A DNA stretch of 64,000 nucleotides, from positions 62,001 through 126,000 of the forward strand of contig VXBA01005454.1 of NCBI GenBank assembly GCA_013399895.1. The letters run 5' to 3'. Source of the DNA: Serilophus lunatus. Taxonomy: Eukaryota > Chordata > Aves > Passeriformes > Eurylaimidae. Made by a program: the position numbers and the translations under genes. The notes beneath the pieces are model-generated. The model was not told the DNA's origin. It saw nothing but the letters and a program-made list of their open reading frames with translations, and searched no databases. Shown here in pieces: positions 51,001 through 61,665 of the stretch; position 1 is the first letter of the stretch, and each line of letters opens with the position of its first letter.

Positions 51001-51487
51001 AATCCAGGTAACACATCAAGAGTGCCACAAAATCTGTAATAGCCACACCTACATCAACTTCCAAAACAAATGTCAGGCCCTAAATCTGAACTAGATTAGT
51101 TAGAATTTGGCATACATATACAGTTAGATAACAGGACAAAGAACTGGAGAAGTGGCACAACCAACATCCATAGCTTCCTGGGGGGACAGAAATTCTTATG
51201 ATACAAAATTTTTTTATGACTGGGAACATACCTAGACTACTCATAAGAGAAAAAATTTAAATTATACTGAGCTCATTCAGTTCAACAATCAGATCACTAC
51301 GGCAAACCAGATTTGAAGAAATTTGGACATGATGGAAATACTCAAGACACTTGGTTTAGTGTTGTTAAGCCACTCAAAAAAACTATTCATGTGTATTACA
51401 AAGGTCTTCTACTACTCAGCTGCTGCCATTGAAATATGTCATGTCAATTCTTCCACGCTTCCCTTTCTTTTTATTTTTTTGTGTTTA

Positions 51488-51630
51488 AGGATAGTTGGAT
51501 GATCAACTTAGTGATGTGGTTTAGATGGTTTAGATGATAGATTGTTGTTGGATAGATTGTCAAGTTAGGTAAAAGGTTGGACTTGATGATCTCTACGGTC
51601 TATTCCAACCTTGTTAATTCTGTGTGTGTA
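51488..51630 (+). repeat. CR1 LINE 3' tail, sense
   Basis: Reads AGGTTGGACTTGATGATCTC, TATTCCAACCTTGTTAATTC, TGTGTGTG. Only the 3' UTR end of a CR1 is present, in SLCO4C1 intron 1. Confidence 0.85.
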
Positions 51631-52829
51631 AAATAAATTCGAACTAACAGCAGGATGACTGTAACAGTAATCACCTCCTGATCCTACCAGCTGAAGCATG
51701 GCCTTTCAAATTCAAGCAAAGAAAAACAGGCTCTGCCCCGAACTCTCTAGATACTTCTTTTCTAATACAAAAGCTGTATGCTAAGATCAGATTTTGGACA
51801 GCTTGAAATCATAAAAAGTCCACAGAAACACATGCTGGGAGACATTGGTTCATCCAAGGACTTTTGAAGCAATATAAATCCTTCTGGGTTTTAAGCAGAG
51901 CCTCCCATTCAGTTCCCCTCATACCATCCCACTTATCTCAGTGTGGTTCCAGGCATATATATCCTGCATAGTTTTGGTATAGGCTGCCTGCTCCCCTAGC
52001 ATCACATCTCCAACATCTCCCTCCACCCTTCTATAGCACTGTCAGTTTTTAGAAGCAATGACTATGAGCTTTAAAGCCTCAATTTTTCAAGAAACACCTT
52101 TTCCATTCCTAGCCCAATAAAGTGGAAGGGTTATGAACATTAATACAATAGCTCAATTTGACAGGCAAATATCCAAGCTTTACAAATCTCGAGTTCATAT
52201 ATTGGGCACGCTAATGCTTCTCTTCCCGACGGTCATTATTACTACTTTCTAAGCCTCAGACTTGCTAAGGCTCTAACAAATCTTGTAACAGAAAAGCAAA
52301 AAACATGGCCAAGAACCTCTGAAGCTAAACAGCAGAAATTTAGGGCATGCTAAACTTTAGGTTTCACCCAAGATCAAGTTGAACCAAGTTTTAGGAAGAT
52401 GGGTGTGCTATGATGCACAGAACATGAACAGATTTTTGTTCCGTTTCCAAGCCATTTTAATTACCCAAAGTCTCATCCAACCAGGCCAAGATACTGTTCT
52501 AATTAGCAGGCAGGTAAAGTACCTGCTACGGTACTACAGCTGTGTTTCCCGGTTTATATTGTTTCTTTATTCCCCGGCTTGTACTTGGAGCATTATATCC
52601 CTTTGAGTGATGGGGATGCAGCACTGACAATGGCATGAAGCCCAAACCTGATGGGACCACGGGCTCAGCAGTGGTCATTAAAGTAGGTAGGAAAAGAAGA
52701 AAAGAAGGAGCATAGTGAGAGCAATACTGTATGAGCAATTTCCTCATACAGGTCACTAGTGCACTTTCTTGCCCTAGCGAAGCCATTACTGTCACTGTTC
52801 AGCTATATACAGAATAGAGGAACGCTGCC

Positions 52830-53330
52830 TCCCCTCCCCCACTACCCAAAACATCGCCGCTCTTCCCCTGCCTTCCCCAGGACGAGGAGCCCGGGAACCT
52901 CCTGCGGCAGGGACGGGTTACCTTGGAAGATGGCCAGCAGGCCATAGAAAGCCAGGTAGCCCTCGGGGTTGTTGCAGAGCTGCAGAACCTTAGGGGTGCA
53001 GGGGCCCCACCCGCAGAGCCCCTCCTCTGTCTCGGGCTCGCTTTCGTGCTCGGGCTCCAGCTCTGGCTCTGCAGGCGGGGATCGCGGGGCGCTGCCGGCC
53101 GAGGTTGGGGCTGGGCGTCTCGAACGCCCCCTTCTCGATGCCGCCGCTCTCCATGGCGCTCTTGCCCCTGCGCCCAACGCTCCGCTAAAAGCCACGAGGA
53201 GGCGGAGGGGACACCCCCGCACCGACAGCCCCGCAACGCTCCGGCAGCGCTCGCAGACTGACAAGGGCGGCGGCGAGGGTCGGCGTTTTCCAGCGATGCT
53301 CGTTCTGGGAGAGGGAAAAAATCCAACAAA
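52830..53330 (-). promoter_or_regulatory. CpG island at the SLCO4C1 5' end
   Basis: The only CpG-dense stretch outside the long LTRs. It spans exon 1 and its upstream side. No TATA box was seen, so a dispersed CpG promoter is likely. Its high remaining CpG content suggests that germline methylation has not yet eroded it, fitting recent gene decay or retained promoter use. Confidence 0.65.
52922..53154 (-). pseudogene. SLCO4C1 exon 1 coding part, frameshifted
   Basis: The ATG at 53154 (GCGCCATGG, good Kozak) opens MESGGIEKGAFETPSP, similar to the human start with its conserved ...IENLAF... stretch. Downstream, EPETEEGLCGWGP and LQLCNNPEGYLAFYGLLAIFQ are clearly OATP4C1 but lie one base over. 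An extra base in the CCCC run near 53110 (or a two-base loss) explains this. The ATG frame stops at 52992-52990. A second ATG at 53264 is in frame with the conserved part, but its leader does not resemble OATP4C1. Ends in phase 1 at donor GTAACC. Confidence 0.85.
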
Positions 53331-53334
53331 AACA

Positions 53335-56300
53335 ACAACAAAATAAAAGCACCTAAAAAAAAGTCATGGTAAAAAGTTCCTTCTGAGAAACGAAAAAAAA
53401 AAAATAAAAAGAAGCTCTAGGTGTTGCAAAAAAAGGAAAGGTTGAAAAAAATGTACTGGACATTTTGCAGGTGTTGTCCTTTGAAAATATTCGTTCCCTT
53501 CCTGTAGCACAGAAAGTTTCCACACGAAGGGATCCCCAGTCATTGAACATGTTAACTCAGTTGCAGACACCAACGTGTATAAGAAACACGTCAAGTGTTT
53601 AAGAAAGTCCAAGCTTATTTACACGTGGTGTAAATTTTTTTACTCAAGTGCACAGGAACAACTGGGAGGGAGTCTAGGGAGCAGTAAACTCCCACTGCTG
53701 GTGATCATCTCTGGGCAGTACAAGTTAGTCCTGAAAAGTCCTCCTCTTTTTAAGAGTCACCTTAGCGACAAGTGAAACAAGATTGAAACTACAGATACCA
53801 GCAGTGACTTCGGTTTCACAGTGAAAGCCAGGGCACTCTCTTCAGTTCTCAACCATCTGCTTCTAGGAGAGAAATGAATACATTTTCAAGTATTCATTGG
53901 CAGCACAGAAACTACATGGTGATAGATGGATGACCTGTCAAAGGAATAGCTTAGAAAAAGAGAATATGTGTCTGTTTTTTCATATAGATCAATTGCACAT
54001 GGGTCATCAGTTGCTTCTGCCACTTGTTGCCTCATCTTTCAGGGGCAGTGGGTGATGGCTAAACGTGGAAGGCCACGGGCTTCCCTGGCAGTTGAGCCTT
54101 CCCCAACCTCCTCCTCAGCCACCTCAGGGTCCCTCCCAGATGCTGCCTCTCCCCACAGCCAGCAATGGCCTTCCCAGGACTGCAGGAGCTCAGAGATGCT
54201 TCTCCAGTGCAGCATTTTCCTGATGACCACTGATGATGCCCAAACCCTGAAATTAATTTATTATAATTTCAGGCTATAATTTGGAGTGGTTTTTCCTCAG
54301 CTGTTTATCAAGATATTTAAAATGCAGTTGGACATGTCATTTGAAATAATACCTCGATCCTTGCTGGAGTGCCTACATGCTAGAGTAGTAAGAATAATCC
54401 TCCCTTGATCTGCCAGATCAGCTAGGGTTGTTACCCTTCCAGCTGATGGTTTTGGTTTTATCGCCACAGGAAAGTGACAGAATGGAAGGGGAAAAGAGAA
54501 GGAAGAGGAGCTCACTATGAAAAATAGTGTATTCAGATTAATCCAACAGCCTTTCAAAGAAAATTGGGGAGGGTAGCATTGCAGGGTCTGGTATAGGTCT
54601 AGTCTGGGAATTAAATAAGGAATTGAATAATCTGGAAAATTAAATAGGAGTGAGCTCCTGAGAATTTTTGTCATGCTAGAAGAGCACAGATTTCAGAAGC
54701 AAGCCACAGAGACACAGAGAGAGTTTGGGAATAATATATTGTGTATTTTTTGCTCTGGTTATGTTCCCACAAGCAATTTACAGAGAAACAGAATAGAGTC
54801 AACCAGCTTTTATGAAACTGCTTTACTCTGAGAGCATACTTAAAGTTATTGCAGAAATTTAAATTCCTGACACTCAAAACTGGATATAAAACCTACCTGA
54901 AAAAGACAAAATATAAGCAGTTTCTAGGAAAGGATCTAGAGTGCTCAGATAAAAAATGGTAATAGACTGTGAGCTCGATAATCTATTTTACTAGATTGAG
55001 AATACTCTGAAAGGGCAAATATAACCAACAAGTTATTTGTGGATTGTAATCAGAGCTACCTGTTAAGGTTGTTCTACAAGCTGTTATTCTCCGTACTAAT
55101 TACCACTCATATCTTCACATTCACAGAGGTCACTTTTAAAAGAGAAAACATGCAGAAGGTTACCAAAGAAGTTTGTTTTCCACAAAGAATTGAAAGAAAC
55201 AAACTTCAATCTTGCAAAGTGAAGTGCTCCATGAAATACACAACCCTAGTAAAAAGAAAAAAGGCAACCAAGTTTTCAAAACAAATGAGCAAACTTGACA
55301 CAATTTTCTCTTAGAAGTTAGAAGGCTTTTAGTTTTCAGTAGACTAGTGTTTTGGAACAAGTTAATAGTGGATTTAGTGAATTCTAAAATTCTTGGTGGA
55401 GCTTGATCAAGTTATGACTAGGATAAAGATAGGAGAAATGATTAACTAGGTAGTCCCTTTATGATCTGAAGTGTAAAGCAGACATGGAAAAATATATTTT
55501 AGGGGGAAAAAAAAGATGTTTAAGTCAGAAGAATATAATGTAATTAATACTAGAATACCTTGCAGGGATATCAAAATATATTTTAAAGAAAAAAAATTAC
55601 AACATTTTTTGGAAGAATTCTAACATTTAGTCACCTTCCAAATTTACAGTTTGATCAGCTGCAGCTTCTGCACTCTTACAAGTCAGAGGAGTTCTCCTCT
55701 CGCATGGTACCATGTCTGTCACATTTTTTGTGATCATGGGAGTATTAGATAATACTTATGGTTTTGTTTAAGAAATAGATTTTCATTTTAAAGTCTGAGA
55801 ACTACCATTCTCTGAATTTCGAGATTGATCGAGTTTTTGCCATCAGATAAGGCAGATAGGGGGAAAATAAACGTGGATTCAAAACATTTTTTTTCAAGCA
55901 TCTCACAGCCATCTCCTCTCATAAAAAGGCCAAGTGGTGCACAGACTCATTCTCACATTGCAAAAGGATTATCTCCCAGAAACACGGCACAACATTTTAT
56001 CAGTACAATACTCTCTTTGACTCTCACATCTATAAAATAAGATGCGAAGTAGATTACATGGGATCCTTAGAACACAATTTTCAGGCAGCTTTTCAATGTT
56101 TGGTGAATGTTTCAGACTTCAAATACTTGTACAACTTTATTTCTGATACCTTGACACTCTTGATTAAATCCCTCCTCTGAGAATCTCTATTGAGTTAGCT
56201 CTCGCCACATGTTTTTCTGTTATTTGGCCTTGGGCAGAATTCATGCAAAGGAAGCTGTGAAAAAAACAGTGGGGGTTTTTTTGGGTTTTTTTAGATAAAG

Positions 56301-57390
56301 AATCTTTGTGTATGCTTTTTTCCCCCCAGTTACAAAAATTGGCTTGGAATTTTTATATATTTTGTGGTATTTAAAGATGCAATTAACACCTCTACTGAAT
56401 GTATTTCTCTATTCTGAAGAGACATGTGGAATGGGTTATGCTAGCACCCAGAGAAAGTCAGAATAGGATAGAAATTGGCCTGCTTCATCAGTTTATAGAA
56501 CCAGAAATTTCATATATTAGTTATCTTTACTCTTTATTATCTTTTTTTTTAATATTATTAGCAAAATATTAATCCTACTCCAGCCCTGATAATGTGTTTG
56601 TTCTGGAAACAGCAAAAACAGCTGTAAAAGCAGCATTTTGCTTGCCTGTATAAAGTTTTCTACTTACTTGTGTAAAAATTACCTAGTTTTATCCCCTTTT
56701 GAACAAATTTTATCTTTTGAAAGTGAACAAAGCAAACCAACAGCTATGTACTCTTCTACCCTAGGATCTGACTAGCTGAAGGTATCCCCAAACTACATTG
56801 TGCCTCAGGGCAGTCATATGCTGCTTGTTTAAAGATTTATATCTATGTAAATGGTAAAGTAGCTCTTGGTTAGCCCCATTTCTAATTCTGACACCAGAAT
56901 TGGCCCAAAGAAGGAATATCGAATTTTTCCCTCTTTTGAATATATGACAAAACAAAAATAAATATTTTTACTAAGACATTAGTAATAGATCTTAATGTTA
57001 CGCCATTTTCATTCTTGGGAAGTCCAACCAAAGTATCATGAAGTGAAATACATTTCAGTGTATGCTTATTTGATTACTTAGTGATAGTAAAAGGCTTAAA
57101 CTGATATCCTCCAATTAATTGCTATATTTATTGCAATAATTTCTTAAGGTGCCTAATGAATATGGTTCATTGGGGAAACTTAAGTCTTCTGGTTTTGCCT
57201 CAAGGCCATAGTCTTTTACTTTTAACTAAACTTCGTCTGTTTTCTATAGGCTTCATGTTCTTTCATCAGTAAGCACATTCAGGGCTAATATGACAAATCC
57301 CTTACCAGAGTCATTGAGCTTTCACATAGAAAGTTCCATGGATTTTCTCCTATCCGTGGAATCTAATGTGTAGATCAAAGTAGAACTATC
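53335..57390. other. Upstream flank, no gene seen
   Basis: Mostly AT-rich. The patch 54030-54240 is more GC-rich (plus frame 53968-54279) but resembles no known protein and has no codon structure that persuades me. Poly-T and poly-G/T patches lie near 56275-56330. Confidence 0.55.
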
Positions 57391-57643
57391 TTCCTTCCTT
57401 CCTTCCTTCCTTCCTTCCTTCCTTCCTTCCTTCCTTCCTTCCTTCCTTCCTTNNNNNNNNNNNNNNNNNNNNNNNNNNNNNNNNNNNNNNNNNNNNNNNN
57501 NNNNNNNNNNNNNNNNNNNNNNNNNNNNNNNNNNNNNNNNNNNNNNNNNNNNNNNNNNNNNNNNNNNNNNNNNNNNNNNNNNNNNNNNNNNNNNNNNNNN
57601 NNNNNNNNNNNNNNTTCCTTCCTTCCTTCCTTCCTTCCTTTCC
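57391..57643. repeat. (TTCC)n microsatellite with gap
   Basis: TTCC units run from 57391 into 162 N (57453-57614) and out again to 57643. The N length equals no known count, so the true array length is open. The minus-strand Gly-Arg-Lys-Glu repeat frame is an artefact of the repeat. Confidence 0.97.
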
Positions 57644-57880
57644 AGAAACACTAGTTTCAATGCTTTCTATAACTGGGAAATCTGTTTTCTTTTTGTCTGG
57701 TTCCCAGTTTGAACAACTGGATCAGCCTTGTAGTTTCTTTCATCAGCAAATACATGGCTTCCACTGGCAGTCAGTTAGTAATGCTTTCTGATGTACACTA
57801 AATTCTGCATAGACAGAGCAGGAACATCTACAACATTTCTCTCTTATATGCTATGCTTACCATGATGGAAATTCTTCTTC

Positions 57881-57975
57881 TGGGGGGTTTGTTTTTTGTT
57901 TGGTTGGTTTGGGGTTTTGTTTTTGGGTTTTGGGGGGAGATTTTTTTAGTTTTAGTTTTGGTTTTGGTTTTTTCT
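57881..57975 (+). repeat. G/T-only low-complexity tract
   Basis: About 95 bases of runs such as GGGGGG, TTTTTT, GGTTGGTTTGGGG and GTTTTGGTTTTGG. Several G-runs of three or more are close enough to allow a G-quadruplex on the plus strand. Confidence 0.8.
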
Positions 57976-58080
57976 CAGCAGTGAATTTAATCTATTTATG
58001 GCATTCGTATTGGAGGTGAGAGTGCACACTGCTTCTGTGTTCATTCTTGTGCTTCACTGGCTTTATCGTCAGGTGACTTC

Positions 58081-58940
58081 TACTCAGCATTGGTGAGACC
58101 TCACCCAGAGTAGTGTGTCCATTTCTCCCCAGAACAAGAAGAGAAATAGAGCTAAAGATAATCCAGTGAAGACTCACTACAATCTTGAACAGACCAGAGA
58201 ATATCTCTTATGACCAAAGGCTGAGAGGATTGGGACTGTTCAGCCAGGAGGAGATGAAGCTCTGGACAGGGATCTCATCAATGTGCTTGAAAGGAGGATG
58301 CAGAGAAAACAGAGACAAACTGTTTCTCTCCAGTGGTACCTTGGGACAGGATGAAAGGCAATAGGTGCAAACTGAAATAGGGGAGGTGCAATCAGAACAT
58401 CAGGAAATGCTTTTTCCTTGCAAGGCTGACCAAGCACTGTCACAGGTTGCCCAGATATGTTGTGAATTTTCCGTTATTGGACATATATAACAAATATAAA
58501 CAGCCCAGCCCCAGAACCACCAGTTCATGGGCTCAGCCATGAGTTTTACTTTAAAAATACATATAGGGTTCTTTGATAGCTTTGGACATGAAGAGAATAA
58601 GCCACAGACTTTTCCTCAAGAGGTACTTTCACTGGTAATTTAGGGACAAAATAAACAAACTTGGCAAAGGCTCAAAAGGGTAGCACACAGCCTAGATAAA
58701 ACATTCCACCAAAGTACCACCCTAGCCAAATCCAACCCCTCTAGCTCTAAGTTACCTAAGACAGACAAAGAGGAGCAAAGAAAGAGAAGAACAGGGAGCA
58801 AGAAGAGAGAAGAAGGAGAAAGAGGGAGAGAGAGAGACACTAGTGTTTCACCGGATGTTAAATAATGCCTAGATATGTTTTAGGCATCTGGCTATAGGTC
58901 CCTGCCAACTCTGACCATATCATGGTTCTGTGTTCTGTTG
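58081..58940 (+). repeat. CR1 LINE 3' end interrupted by about 385 bp
   Basis: The first part (58081-58492) has CTACTCAGCATTGGTGAGAC, GGGACTGTTCAGCCAGGAGG and GTCACAGGTTGCCCAGATAT. The tail (58878-58940) has GGTCCCTGCCAACTCTGACC and TTCTGTGTTCTGT. Between them about 385 bp (58493-58877) are not CR1; they include a purine tract (AGAGAGAAGAAGGAGAAAGA, near 58806). The segment AGATATGTT flanks both sides of the interruption approximately and could be chance. Confidence 0.75.
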
Positions 58941-61326
58941 TATACAAAAATATTTCAGCAGCAGAAAAAAACCATACTTATTTTGATTTGGGATGGAAGA
59001 ATTGTTTTGTGACAGTTTCTAGAGCTCTTACATCTCTTTATTAACAAAGGATAAACATGCATCCAGAAAGAGTTTAACCAAATTTCCACTTGGGCTTTTA
59101 AAAAATATCCCTGATGGAAAAGTTTAGAGAAAGAAATTTGCTAGTATGTTAGAGAGGCAACTGTAAAAGAAGTTCAATCAATATTAAAGCTGTACAGTAT
59201 GTATATTTAATGTTTCAAAAATAGGTGAAAAAATCATATAATTGTAAAAGTTGAGTTTTACTGCAGTACTTGATGTCTCTGGTCTTAAAAACCAATACAC
59301 GAATTTCCTCATGAAGCTCAGATTTTTCTGAGAAAAGGACATTTTCAATTTTGGAAAATCCTACTTTTTTTTCTGTTCAAAGATGTATCAAGAGATATGA
59401 CATCCTTTGAAATTCAAGGGATCAAATTATATGGGGTTTGTTGCAGTTTTGTAAATTATAACCGCACAGCGCATTAACTTCTTACTGGTTATTTATTTCT
59501 GTCAAGATGTCAGGTATATATTCAGATAAATGTATCCATTTCTGAATTTGATCTTCAGCGGTGTTTTAATGCCAAGTATTTCTAACTGTTCTAGCCTTGT
59601 ACAATAAAATTTTACTATTAAGTGTAATAAAGGAGAAACTATACAATCCTGTCCCATGTTTTTATTGATGCAGCATAAACTTCCCTGGGATTTTTCAGGG
59701 GTTTTTCTAAATATGTAGAACTTCTATTTGCTTAGGAGACTGACTTCTGACTTCTTTCACTGAATGTTACTCTCTTGACCAAAAATATTTCCATGAGTGA
59801 TTCTTGGATAGGCTTGTTTTTAACTGTGCTCAGTTATGACATTTATATATGTGAAATATAAAAGCTGGACTGTAACAATATATAAAATAGAGAATTTGTG
59901 CTTGAAAATTGTTAAGCTCATGAACTCCCTGAAATTTCTCTACTAAAAAAACCAAATTATTAATAAATTAAGCTTTTAAAAATTGCCTTGCTCAAAAATA
60001 TTCCAGTTGTTGATTGTCTTTTTTATTTTTCTTAAACTAGAAAACAATAAAATGCTGAAATTAACTTTAAAAAGAAAACTTAACAATTGCAAGATATAAT
60101 AGAAAAAAAAATTGGTACAACTCAAAGTCAATTGAAAATTGCACTGGAGTTTAAAATAATTTTAGATGCAATTTAAGCACTTTTCCTGCTCAGCAGTCCT
60201 CTGAATATCAGGTTCATCAAGTAGATTTTATTCATGGAATATTTGAAAACATATGTAAGTGGGGGAAAAAAACACAACCCACAAAACAAACCCTTTGTAT
60301 GTTAGCTCTTATTAAATGCCATAGCCAAATTATGAAGTTAAGCCACAATAGGATTGATTTATTTTTTTTTCTGGCCAGGATACTCAAGTGATTTATTTGA
60401 CTGGAAACGAGTGCTGATTTTCATGAAATTATTTACTTTCAAGGGGAAGTTATAGAGATAAAGCATCATTTTAGAGGTCAAACACAATAATTAAAATTAC
60501 CTTTAATGTAGAGAATTATAAATATTATAGAATATTATAATTATATTATAAATTGAATATTATAGTTATAAATAATTTATAGAACTATAAATATGTGTTT
60601 TTCACAAGAAACTAAAATAATACACTGCCATTTTTTAATTTTTTGATTGAGGAGCTGTATCTACCAGTTTATAAAGGTTGCTTCATATACTGTTTAATTT
60701 TGTGCCAGATTTTTGCTTGGACTTTTGTAATAAGCAACATAATGGAACAAGATGATTTCTATTTCAGATCACAAAGCTAAAATATCCTGGTCATAGATAC
60801 ATATTTTACTGAAGATGACCTGGTTGAGAAGCTAAAGCTCTGAGAAAACAAAAGTAAGCCAAATTGATGGCCTTCCATCAGATAAATTATATTCACAGTT
60901 TTGCATTATGCACTGTTACTAAATTAGGTGATGTTAAAAAAGCCTTGCAGAAAAAAGGTGCTGCTTTCATCATAGGATTAAATAACACCAAACCTTACAT
61001 TAAATCTATTTAACAACCAAAACTCAGTGACAGAAGAGCAATGGTATTAAAAAGGGTCCAAAGATGTCCAGCTATTAGTAAATCACTAAATGCAAGAGGA
61101 TAGGGCAGGAAGTAGCAAGAGACATCACCAACAGGAAGGCATGGGAAGAATTTGACACTTCTATGGACATTTGTACTATCACCAGATAATGGAATCCAAG
61201 TTAGAGTATCTTGCTTGAATTTCCAATAGTTAAGGTCAAACTACTAGACAAAAGAAATACACTGTTCTAGCAGTCTAATCAAAGTATTATTGTTAGTCCA
61301 ATTACCATGTTTTTAACATTTGTAGT
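58941..61326. other. Upstream flank, no gene seen
   Basis: Very AT-rich, with an A/T-only low-complexity stretch near 60505-60600. No coding, RNA or transposon signal recognised. Confidence 0.6.
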
Positions 61327-61665
61327 TCAAGTTTTATACATGTAAAATGACCTGCAGAAATTTCTTGTGTCCATCCCGTCCTTGGTTTTCTGTTCATACC
61401 TCCACAAACCTTCTGAGTCCAAGACTGATGGCTTCAGTTTGGGTCGTGGGGGAGTGTCCAGCAAGCCATCATCATCCTGACTCTCAAGGCAGGCCAGGTG
61501 AGGTCCATACAAAGTCTGGCAAGTCCTGGGACCTGTCTTGTCAGCTAGACACAAAACGTGTGGCTTGTAACAGGCAGTGGCATCCATGCTTAACTGAATC
61601 ATAAGGCTGCTATCCTCTTTTCCTATGCAACTTAAAAGGATATCGTAGGGGAGGCAGGAGAACAC
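61327..61665 (-). other. Unassigned 112-codon ORF
   Basis: A minus-strand open frame from an ATG at 61665, in sequence of higher GC than its flanks. It encodes stretches such as QDDDGLLDTPPRPKLKP and is rather acidic and Cys-containing. I do not recognise the protein. No clear splice sites, Kozak context or neighbouring exons decide whether it is an exon, a retrocopy piece or chance; the overlapping plus frame is equally open. Probably not a gene. Confidence 0.2.

Larger units (their letters stand above)
47527..52921 (-). other. SLCO4C1 intron 1
   Basis: A 5395-bp GT-AG intron. It holds a 407-bp LTR (47654-48060), a 3-N gap in the poly-T tract next to exon 2, and a CR1 tail (51488-51630). 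The minus frame 49539-49234 (101 codons) resembles nothing I know. Confidence 0.75.
28285..53154 (-). pseudogene. SLCO4C1 (OATP4C1) remnant, exons 1-10
   Basis: Ten exons follow the vertebrate SLCO4C1 order, boundaries and phases. In mammals OATP4C1 is a 12-TM organic anion uptake carrier best known from the kidney basolateral membrane (digoxin, thyroid hormones, methotrexate). Recognition rests on the exon 2 string FFGERGHKPRWLAF, the exon 4 string AMALLGPAIGYILGGQLL, the GAWWIGFL signature in exon 5, FLPKFIENQFG in exon 7 and the Kazal-like Cys loop in exons 9-10. The frame is broken in exons 1, 2, 3 and 9. The signature Arg is Cys, and the last exons are not found. Exons 4-8 and 10 are open, so decay seems recent. 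Draft-assembly error cannot be excluded for the smallest indels. Confidence 0.85.

Noticed and set aside
53968..54279. 103-codon plus frame with Ser/Pro-rich middle
   Set aside because: Biased composition, no conserved motif, no supporting promoter or splice context.
57322..57660. 112-codon Gly-Arg-Lys-Glu repeat protein
   Set aside because: Translation of the TTCC microsatellite and its N gap.
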